14,740 bases of DNA from Psychromonas sp. (GTDB lineage Bacteria; Pseudomonadota; Gammaproteobacteria; Enterobacterales; Psychromonadaceae), in contig JAGLDN010000179.1 of NCBI GenBank assembly GCA_023145575.1, forward strand, positions 1-14,740, given 5' to 3'. The notes under the pieces are model-generated. The model searched no databases. It saw only the letters and a list, made by a program, of their open reading frames with translations, and was not told where the DNA came from. Below are positions 8,096-13,720 of this stretch, piece by piece; within the stretch, counting starts at the first letter, position 1; each line of letters begins with the position of its first letter. The translations under genes and the position numbers were made by a program.

Positions 8096-8895
8096 TCACA
8101 CACTCGAGTTAATTCTGATTGAAAATCTTCGCATTGAAAGTGAAAAGGGACAGGTCCTTCACTATCGCCATTTAAAAACTGCTGTAATAACGCATTGTCT
8201 GTTTGCATTACCTCATCAACTTTGCCTTTAGCAATAATTTTGTTATTCGCCAAAACATACAGGTTATCCGCGATTGATAAAACTTCTTTAACATCATGCG
8301 AAACAATAATAGTGGTCAGACCGAGTGTTTTATTAAGTTGTTGAATAAGCTTTAATAATACATTCATTGAAATTGGATCTTGCCCTGAAAAAGGCTCATC
8401 GTACATAAGCAATTCAGGATCAAGTGCTATTGCACGCGCTAAAGCCACTCTTCTTGCCATTCCACCCGATAGTTCAGCTGGCATTAAATATCTTGCCCCT
8501 CGCAGACCGACGGCTTCTAACTTCATTAATACTAATGTAACCAATAAACTTTCATTTAAATTAAAGTGTTCTCGAAGAGGGAATGCTACATTTTCAAAGA
8601 CACTAAGATCATTAAAAAGTGAGCCACTTTGAAATAGCATCCCCATTTTTTTTCGCGCGTCATAAATTATTTCATCACTACAATCATGAATTGCTTTGCC
8701 ATTAAATATAATTTCACCACTATCAAGGGTTAACTGCCCTCCAATTAATTTTAAAAGTGTTGTTTTTCCAATACCACTTGGCCCAAGAATAGCAGTAATC
8801 TTACCTCGCTCAAATGTAAAGTTTAAATTATCAAACAATAATCTATTACCTCTAGAAAATTGCAAGTTTTTAATTTGTAGATGGTCAGTTATCAT
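8092..8895 (-). CDS. mlaF: MlaF, ATPase subunit of the Mla ABC complex
   Basis: MlaF is the ATPase that powers MlaFEDB lipid transport on the cytoplasmic face. The 267-residue protein has Walker A GPSGIGKTT at 38-46, the Q-loop glutamine in MLFQSGSLF, and the signature LSGGMARRVALARAIAL from residue 142. Walker B LLMYDE lies at 162-167, followed by PFSGQDPIS, and the switch histidine is H200 in IIVSHD. GPSGIGKTTLLKLIGG and PF.GQDP are specific to the MlaF/Ttg2A type. It is the first gene of the minus-strand operon. The start at 8895 aligns with family N-termini. Upstream lies a candidate promoter and then IS debris instead of the usual yrbG. Confidence 0.96.
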   Translation of the reverse strand: MITDHLQIKNLQFSRGNRLLFDNLNFTFERGKITAILGPSGIGKTTLLKLIGGQLTLDSGEIIFNGKAIHDCSDEIIYDARKKMGMLFQSGSLFNDLSVFENVAFPLREHFNLNESLLVTLVLMKLEAVGLRGARYLMPAELSGGMARRVALARAIALDPELLMYDEPFSGQDPISMNVLLKLIQQLNKTLGLTTIIVSHDVKEVLSIADNLYVLANNKIIAKGKVDEVMQTDNALLQQFLNGDSEGPVPFHFQCEDFQSELTRVCE

Positions 8896-8910
8896 TTAAG
8901 ATCTTCTCAA

Positions 8911-8939
8911 TTATTATCTAAAATCAAGTTTTAAAACAA
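8911..8939 (-). promoter_or_regulatory. Candidate promoter for the mla-murA operon
   Basis: Read on the minus strand, TTGTTT (8939-8934) is separated by 17 bp from TAATAA (8916-8911), ending about 15 bp before the mlaF ATG. The hexamers are only moderate matches in a very AT-rich stretch, so this is a candidate rather than a firm call. Another TATAAT lies further upstream without a convincing -35. Confidence 0.3.
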
Positions 8940-9223
8940 AGCTACTAATATGCGAAATTATATATAAACATCATATACTAAATTAATACAATACACTAAT
9001 TTTAAAAAGCTAATATGTTTATTGAAGATGTCATGATATAAATTCATATTGTTATCTTCAAAAAAACAAATCAAACGAATAAGACAAATTACAATAAATA
9101 GCTGATCTATTCTACTGCTTAAAATAACTTACTTTATCGTTGTAATTTTCGTAAAAAGAACATCCATTTATATCAGATGCCCCTTTGAATTAAGCTATTT
9201 CAATGAGTGAATTTAAATTATAC
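8940..9223. other. Non-coding AT-rich stretch with two inverted repeats
   Basis: No gene, RNA or recognisable transposase reading was found. Two exact inverted repeats are visible: ttgaagat (9022-9029) with atcttcaa (9054-9061), and aaattacaa (9086-9094) with ttgtaattt (9140-9148). Neither has a T-run of the kind needed for a terminator. In many relatives this position would hold the mlaF-yrbG divergent promoter region. Confidence 0.4.
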
Positions 9224-9240
9224 TTAATATAACTAATGTT

Positions 9241-9590
9241 ACGCAGATGAAGCCAGTTCGTGATACAAAACCTCAATTGCTACTTTTTGAGCTTTGATAT
9301 AAAGCTTCGTTTTTAAACAGAACGTCGTCAGTCCTTTTTTAAATACTGAGGCACTCAAATCTTACCATTGCCAGTAATAACATAAAAATAGGGTTACTCT
9401 GTGTCTTTTTTGTTTTCGCTACTGATTATACGAGCATAGTATTATATTTTTATGAAAAACCTTAACTTTGCATCGTTTTTTATAGATCGTTTCAATTGAA
9501 TGTTTATCAAGCTTAACATCATTACTGATCAAATATAATATTCGTTCACTACCATCTTGGTTTTTTAAGATTTGTCAATGTAAAAGAATG
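9241..9590 (-). pseudogene. IS4-superfamily transposase, C-terminal remnant (copy 1)
   Basis: The minus strand reads LISNDVKLDKHSIETIYKKR and then CKVKVFHKNI, followed by broken C-terminal sequence with LYIKAQKVAIEVLYHELASS reaching into the terminal repeat. Copy 2 (13721-14740) has the same region as YQKRWKVEVFHKNIK, which fits the Y-(2)-R-(3)-E-(6)-K signature of IS4-superfamily transposases. In this copy the glutamate is replaced by lysine, so the catalytic motif is dead even apart from stops and frameshifts. By eye the two copies share somewhat more than four of five bases over about 300 bp. The match ends near 9590 where IS30 sequence starts. Confidence 0.7.
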
Positions 9591-9598
9591 GCTACCAA

Positions 9599-10436
9599 CG
9601 ATTTAGAGAATTGAAACGTAATATTGTCAAGCGATGTTATCGCGCTATACAGGCAAGACGCGCAAAAGCTGTTTCATGTCCCGTTATGACCCCTGATAAC
9701 ATTGAATGTATTACATCAAAATTCAAAGAGAAATGAAGCCACAAACAAATAACTGGCTGATTAAAGACTGATATTGAAAAAACCATTAAAGTAAGCCATG
9801 AAACAATCTATAAGTTCATTTGGAAAGATAAAAAGCAAGGGCGAGAGCTTTACACATTTTTTAACGTAGTAAAGCTATGAAATATACTTCTAGATCTAAG
9901 GAGAAGTTGGCTGGACACAGGTAAATAAAGGATCGCATAGGTATAGAAGAGCGTCCTGCAGTTGTCGATGATCGTTTTCATGTTAGTGATTGGAAAATTT
10001 ATATAGCCATAGAAAGTATATAATGGTGTTATGCAGACGATTGCTGACGATTACTAAACGGGTGACTGCTTGCACAGTAACTAAACGAGTTTTTAATAAA
10101 TAACAAGCACAATGACAGACGGCACAATTGAATTATTAGTACCATTTAAAAACTTTGCTTTAACCATTACAGCTAATAGTGGCAAAGAATTTGCTTATCA
10201 TAAAAAAGTTTTCAAAAAATCTCAAATGAGCTTATCTTTTTGCAATTCCATACTGTTCATGGCAGCGAGGGTTGAATGAAAATACCAATGGACTGTTACG
10301 ACAATATTGGTCTAAATCTACAGATTTTAAACTGCTCCATGATGAAGCGGTTAAAAGCAATTTAATTCAGTTGAATAATAGGTCAAGAATAGTGATATTA
10401 TTCCAAACACCATTTGAAATGATGGTGAAACATATG
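9599..10436 (+). pseudogene. IS30-family transposase remnant
   Basis: The plus strand, with in-frame stops and at least two frame changes, follows the IS30 family order. FRELKRNIVKRCYRAIQARR starts at 9602, then come VSHETIYKFIWKDKKQGREL, IEERPAVVDDRFHVSDW, TIELLVPFKNFALTIT and IPYCSWQRGLNENTNGLLRQ. The reading ends with LNNRSR...TPFEMM near 10415. The C-terminal ENTNGLLRQYW block with the catalytic glutamate is well kept. The two catalytic aspartates are not: the first DWEGD-like motif reads DWKIY, and the second (normally DNGKEF) reads NSGKEF. The N-terminal helix-turn-helix is missing. The open frame at 10272-10529 is the C-terminal piece of this gene and not a separate gene. Confidence 0.85.
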
Positions 10437-10452
10437 GATGGTGAAACATATG
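10421..10452. repeat. Perfect 16-bp tandem duplication
   Basis: gatggtgaaacatatg occurs twice back to back (10421-10436 and 10437-10452) without a mismatch. It lies where the IS30 C-terminal reading runs into the 5' edge of the IS4-superfamily element. Because the surrounding IS sequence is heavily decayed, an exact duplication here is probably younger than the insertions. Confidence 0.85.
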
Positions 10453-10472
10453 CTAGCACCAGCGGCATGACG

Positions 10473-10501
10473 ATTATACATTTGGCGGTTGAATCTGCCA
10501 A
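10473..10501 (-). promoter_or_regulatory. Promoter-like site of the IS4-superfamily element
   Basis: On the minus strand TTGGCA (10501-10496), a 17-bp spacer and a perfect TATAAT (10478-10473) form a strong sigma-70 match. It lies about 40 bp inside the element's right end, where the transposase promoter would be. The -35 is part of a small inverted repeat, atttggc (10480-10486) with gccaaat (10497-10503). Transcription would run leftward through the remnants toward mlaF, about 1.6 kb away. Confidence 0.5.
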
Positions 10502-10548
10502 ATTTTTAATATGCATTTTAGTTTACTGAGTAACATCAGTTGATATAA

Positions 10549-10991
10549 GATGATTTGTCATTTCTTTTACATGAACAGATCATGTATTTGATCACCAGAT
10601 AATAAAAAACAAACTGGTAGTCTTTCACTCACCACTACTCAATGATTTTTTTAATTACCATCATGGACTTTACTTATTGGTTCATCACGGCTTTTGGTAT
10701 TCCCTGTTCCATGCTGATGATTACTGACAATACCTTCATCAATAAACTACCATTGGAGATTTATATCTTTTAAAAGAAATTCAATAAGTTAAGTAAAACG
10801 CCTTTTTTAGACCATAAGTAAAAACGTAGAACTATTTCCCAAACTCCGTTGGTTAATCTCTACAGAGACAGCCTATAAAGGATCACTTTAAAGATCATTC
10901 TATGCATGAGTTTATTATAAATTCTTCGACTGTGTTACATTAACTCTAATAGCTTTAACCACAGTACATCTGTTAACATTGCTCTTGGCAT
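10549..10991 (-). pseudogene. IS5-family transposase, N-terminal half, decayed
   Basis: From an ATG at 10991 the minus strand reads MPRAMLTDVLWLKL, then RIYNKLMHRMIF and LYRL, FYLWSKKGVLLNLLNFF, IDEGIVSNHQHGTGNTKSRD and finally LPVCFLLSGDQIHD. These correspond in order to the IS5-family blocks MPR.MLTDEQW, RIYNKP.HR, RFNLWSKKGV, IDGS.V.AHQH.TGA and LPV.F..SGGQ.HD. There are several stops and frame changes. The first catalytic aspartate region (IDEGIV) is recognisable. The reading stops at about 10550, right at the target duplication of the IS4-superfamily element. I could not find the missing C-terminal half on the other side (8940-9223). Confidence 0.72.
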
Positions 10992-11064
10992 AGTGGTATT
11001 CTTGTGTGTTGATTTTTAACGAAACGATTATACATGACCACCATGCAATTCAAAATTAGTCTAG

Positions 11065-11080
11065 GAAAATCAACACGCCC
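11065..11080 (-). repeat. Terminal repeat of the IS5-family element
   Basis: Read on the minus strand, GGGCGTGTTGATTTTC lies about 75 bp upstream of the transposase ATG at 10991, as expected for the element's outer end. It is framed by CTAG on both sides (11061-11064 and 11080-11083); IS5-family elements often target and duplicate YTAR. An 11-bp inverted partner, gtgttgatttt, occurs at 11006-11016, inside the element. Confidence 0.5.
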
Positions 11081-11114
11081 TAGTTAAGATCTAAAGTCTT
11101 TATTTTAATTCTAC

Positions 11115-11145
11115 CTTAGATGATTAGAGTAGTTAATCATCTAGG
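11115..11145. other. Hairpin upstream of kdsC, possible relic terminator
   Basis: A perfect 10-bp stem, tagatgatta (11117-11126) with taatcatcta (11134-11143), has a 7-nt loop and is extended by a G-T and a C-G pair. It is AT-rich and followed only by a short attttgt stretch about 7 bases further, so it is a poor intrinsic terminator. It might be the end of a gene now lost from this site. Confidence 0.35.
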
Positions 11146-11234
11146 CGGCTATTTTGTACCTATAACCTAGCTACAATTTGTCATGCTGACGTTGTATATT
11201 TAGGTAACATGGGTAATATACCTCAAAAAGCAAG

Positions 11235-11264
11235 TTCAAATAATGTAATTGCTTTTATTATAAA
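11235..11264 (+). promoter_or_regulatory. Candidate promoter for kdsC-lptCAB
   Basis: TTCAAA (11235-11240) is separated by 18 bp from TATAAA (11259-11264), about 58 bp before the kdsC ATG. Since the normal upstream genes yrbG and kdsD are absent, kdsC-lptCAB needs a promoter close by, and this is the best candidate seen. The match is moderate and the region is AT-rich. Confidence 0.35.
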
Positions 11265-11321
11265 AATAAAAAATATAAGATGAGATAAACAGGCACGTGA
11301 CCTTATTCACTGGAGTTTAAA

Positions 11322-11870
11322 ATGATCCAAACATATTATGGCTTGGTTAGCAAAGATAATATAATGCGGGCACAGAAAATAAAGCTGTTGATATCCGATA
11401 TCGATGGTGTTTTTTCTGATGGATTGATTTACATGGGAAATAATGGTGAAGAGCTGAAAAGTTTTCATACAAAAGATGGCTTTGGAATTAAAGCTATTTT
11501 GCATCATGGCATAGATGTTGCCATTATTACGGGCCGACAGTCTACAATCGTAGAAACACGCATGATGGCATTAGGTATTAAGCATATTTACCAAGGAATA
11601 GCAGATAAACACTCTGTTTATCAATCCCTTTTAAAAAAATTAAACTTAACAGCAGAACAGGTCGCTTATATCGGTGATGATGTCGTTGATCTTGTTGTTA
11701 TTCAAGAATGCGGATTGGGTATTGCTGTAAAAGATGCACACCCCCTAGTTTTACAAGGTGCTAAATTTATAACAACAACAAAAGGTGGATACGGCGCAGT
11801 TCGAGAGATTTGTGACCTTTTCTTACAATGCCAGCAAAAACTCAATATAACACACGGGAAAAGTGAATAA
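11322..11870 (+). CDS. kdsC: 3-deoxy-D-manno-octulosonate 8-phosphate phosphatase
   Basis: KdsC removes phosphate from Kdo-8-phosphate to give Kdo for the lipopolysaccharide inner core. This 182-residue HAD-superfamily protein (usual length about 180-190) shows motif I DIDGVFSDG with nucleophile D26 and D28, motif II in AIITGRQS, and motif IV GDDVVD. LIYMGNNGEELKSFHTKDGF and GGYGAVREICDLFL match the KdsC subtype. The N-terminus MIQTYYGLVSKDN aligns with family starts, and GGAG lies 6 bp before the ATG. It directly abuts lptC: TAA then ATG with no gap. Its usual partner kdsD is not upstream. Confidence 0.96.
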   Translation: MIQTYYGLVSKDNIMRAQKIKLLISDIDGVFSDGLIYMGNNGEELKSFHTKDGFGIKAILHHGIDVAIITGRQSTIVETRMMALGIKHIYQGIADKHSVYQSLLKKLNLTAEQVAYIGDDVVDLVVIQECGLGIAVKDAHPLVLQGAKFITTTKGGYGAVREICDLFLQCQQKLNITHGKSE

Positions 11871-12434
11871 ATGAATAACCGGCAGAAGATTTCCATTGCC
11901 CTTGTTTTTTTACTAAGTTTGTTTGTACTGTACTTAAAATTTGGAAAAATACAGTCTAAGGTTACTACTTACCTTCCTAGTTATATAGGATACAATGTCA
12001 CTAATAATCACTTCGATGAAAACGGTTTCATGGCCTATCGAATTTCTGCTGTTAAAGTCACATCTTACGCACAAAAAAATCAAACTGACTTTATTGGCCC
12101 AAAACTAATCCTGTATAGTATTGATAAAAAAACAAATAAAAAAATACAATGGAACATCACCAGCGAAAAAGGCATTTTATACCAGTCAAATAAACTTGTA
12201 TTAACAGGTAAAGTGCTCATTGAGAATGTTACCAAAAATGAACTTATACAAACTATGAAAACAGAGCAACTAACCGCTTTGCTTGATAAAAAGCAGGTAA
12301 TGACTGATCTACCGGTGCAATGGACTGGTCCACAAATGGAAGAATCGGGTATAGGTATGTGGGCATCATTCATTACAGAAGAGCTCATAGTAAAAAATAA
12401 AATTAACGCGGTGTATTTTAATGAAAAAAAATAA
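11871..12434 (+). CDS. lptC: LptC, lipopolysaccharide export bridge protein
   Basis: LptC is anchored in the inner membrane and passes lipopolysaccharide from LptB2FG to LptA. The 187-residue product has a short cytoplasmic start, one membrane helix at about residues 7-23 (ISIALVFLLSLFVLYLKFG), and a periplasmic beta-jellyroll. FMAYRISAVKVTSYAQK, KIQWNITSEKGILYQSNKLV and LTGKVLIENVT are recognisable LptC strands. The family is poorly conserved, so the call also rests on its place between kdsC and lptA. Its end overlaps lptA by 14 nt, consistent with coupled translation. Confidence 0.93.
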   Translation: MNNRQKISIALVFLLSLFVLYLKFGKIQSKVTTYLPSYIGYNVTNNHFDENGFMAYRISAVKVTSYAQKNQTDFIGPKLILYSIDKKTNKKIQWNITSEKGILYQSNKLVLTGKVLIENVTKNELIQTMKTEQLTALLDKKQVMTDLPVQWTGPQMEESGIGMWASFITEELIVKNKINAVYFNEKK

Positions 12435-12936
12435 AATAATAATCATACTGATCAGCACAATTACTCTTTCATTTTCAAGCCTCTCGCTCAAATATGATAG
12501 AAATCAACCAATCCATATAAGTTCCCAAAGTCAACATGCAATAATAAAAAAAAACATCGTCATTTTTTGGGACGATGTGTTGCTTACACAGGGAAATATG
12601 AAATTAACAGCAAATAAACTTACGGTTAACCGAGGTTCTAAAACACATAATCAAACAATACTTGCAGAAGGAAATCCTGCCACTTTTTATCGACTACTCG
12701 ATACTGGAAAGCCCGTTAATGCAAAAGCAAACAGCATCTATTATGATGTTTCAAAAGAACAAATAACGCTAATAGGCAATGCGCAAATAAAACAACTCAC
12801 GAGTGAAGTAAATGGTGAAAAAATAATTTATTATTTACACAATGAGGAATTAATCGTTAAAAGTGGAAAAGGAAGAAACAAGCGCGTTGAAACGGTATTG
12901 TTACCCTCGCAATTTAAAAAACAAAAAAATAAATAA
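12421..12936 (+). CDS. lptA: LptA, periplasmic lipopolysaccharide bridge protein
   Basis: LptA polymerises in the periplasm to join LptC to outer-membrane LptD. The 171-residue product starts with a signal peptide, MKKNKIIIILISTITLSFSS, although no clear Ala-X-Ala cut site is present. The mature part begins near DRNQPIHISSQSQ, equal to the DQPIHI start of E. coli LptA. TQGNMKLTANKLTVNRG, EGNPATFYRLLDTGKPV and VETVLLPSQFK are strong family blocks. The Lys/Asn tail lies on an A-tract. The ATG lies within the last codons of lptC, and lptB follows after 28 bp. Confidence 0.96.
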   Translation: MKKNKIIIILISTITLSFSSLSLKYDRNQPIHISSQSQHAIIKKNIVIFWDDVLLTQGNMKLTANKLTVNRGSKTHNQTILAEGNPATFYRLLDTGKPVNAKANSIYYDVSKEQITLIGNAQIKQLTSEVNGEKIIYYLHNEELIVKSGKGRNKRVETVLLPSQFKKQKNK

Positions 12937-12964
12937 ATAATACTTATAATTAAAGAGCAAATAC

Positions 12965-13690
12965 ATGGCTACATTAATCGCAGAAGGTTTAGTAAAAAGT
13001 TACAAAGGTCGCACCGTTGTCAATGGTGTTGGCTTAACCGTAAAAACAGGTGAAATCGTAGGATTATTAGGGCCAAATGGTGCAGGGAAAACCACCTCCT
13101 TTTATATGGTTGTTGGCCTTGTAAAACAAGATGAAGGATCAATTGTCATTGATGATGAAGAGATCTCTCACCACCCAATGCACATACGTGCTCAAAAAGG
13201 CATTGGCTACCTCCCGCAAGAAGCTTCTATTTTTAGGCGATTAACTGTCGCTGACAATATTATGGGCATTTTAGAAATACGTAAGGGTCTGACTAAACAA
13301 TATAAAATAGATAAACTAAACTTTCTCTTAGAGGAATTTAATATCACTCACATTCGTGACAATAAAGGCATGAGTTTATCGGGTGGAGAGCGTCGCAGAG
13401 TTGAAATTGCACGAGCTTTGGCTACCGAGCCCAAGTTTATTCTACTAGACGAGCCTTTTGCAGGAGTTGATCCTATATCTGTTATTGATATTAAAAAAAT
13501 TATTCAGCATTTACGAGATCGCGGTTTAGGGGTACTTATCACCGATCACAACGTGCGAGAAACGCTTGATGTTTGTCAGCATTCTTATATAGTCAGTCAT
13601 GGTGAAATTATTGCAGTTGGGACAAAAGATGAAATATTGGCGAATGATCATGTAAAAAGAGTTTATTTAGGTGAAGAATTTAAATTGTAA
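12965..13690 (+). CDS. lptB: LptB, ATPase of the lipopolysaccharide exporter
   Basis: LptB is the cytoplasmic ATPase dimer that drives LptB2FG extraction of lipopolysaccharide. The 241 residues match the E. coli length. Walker A GPNGAGKTT lies at 36-44, the Q-loop glutamine at 85 in GYLPQEASIFRRLTV, and the signature LSGGERRRVEIARALA from 138. Walker B FILLDE ends at 163 and is followed by PFAGVDPISV, and the switch histidine is H195 in LITDHNVRETLD. These blocks are LptB-specific. AAAGAG precedes the ATG. In many relatives rpoN follows; here an IS remnant begins 30 bp after the stop. Confidence 0.97.
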   Translation: MATLIAEGLVKSYKGRTVVNGVGLTVKTGEIVGLLGPNGAGKTTSFYMVVGLVKQDEGSIVIDDEEISHHPMHIRAQKGIGYLPQEASIFRRLTVADNIMGILEIRKGLTKQYKIDKLNFLLEEFNITHIRDNKGMSLSGGERRRVEIARALATEPKFILLDEPFAGVDPISVIDIKKIIQHLRDRGLGVLITDHNVRETLDVCQHSYIVSHGEIIAVGTKDEILANDHVKRVYLGEEFKL

Positions 13691-13720
13691 TTATATCAAC
13701 TACATTAACTTTATTATTAA

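Larger units (their letters stand above)
9233..10539 (-). mobile_element. Decayed IS4-superfamily element, copy 1, with IS30 remnant inside
   Basis: The left end ctaatgttacgcag (9233-9246) and the right end ctgagtaacatcag (10526-10539) are inverted copies differing at two of 14 positions. The same end occurs in copy 2 at 13721-13734. The flanks ttaatataa (9224-9232) and ttgatataa (10540-10548) match at 8 of 9 positions, as expected for an old 9-bp target duplication. Only the C-terminal part of the transposase (left), and probably its promoter and 5' edge (right), remain. Most of the middle has been replaced by an IS30-family fragment. IS4-type elements commonly duplicate 9 or more bases. Confidence 0.7.

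Noticed and set aside
10272..10529. Open frame of 85 codons that looks like a small complete gene
   Set aside because: It begins at a TTG inside the IS30 catalytic block (GLNENTNGLLRQ) and its tail runs into the IS4-type element, so it is a remnant and not a gene.
10650..10770. Plus-strand reading FGIPCSMLMITDN resembling an integrase core
   Set aside because: The minus strand of the same bases gives a longer, ordered match to an IS5-family transposase on both sides, so the plus-strand resemblance is a shadow.
11145..11321. Possible C-terminal remains of kdsD just upstream of kdsC
   Set aside because: No frame gives the expected MHDLLRAG-like ending or CBS-domain pattern; the sequence appears non-coding.
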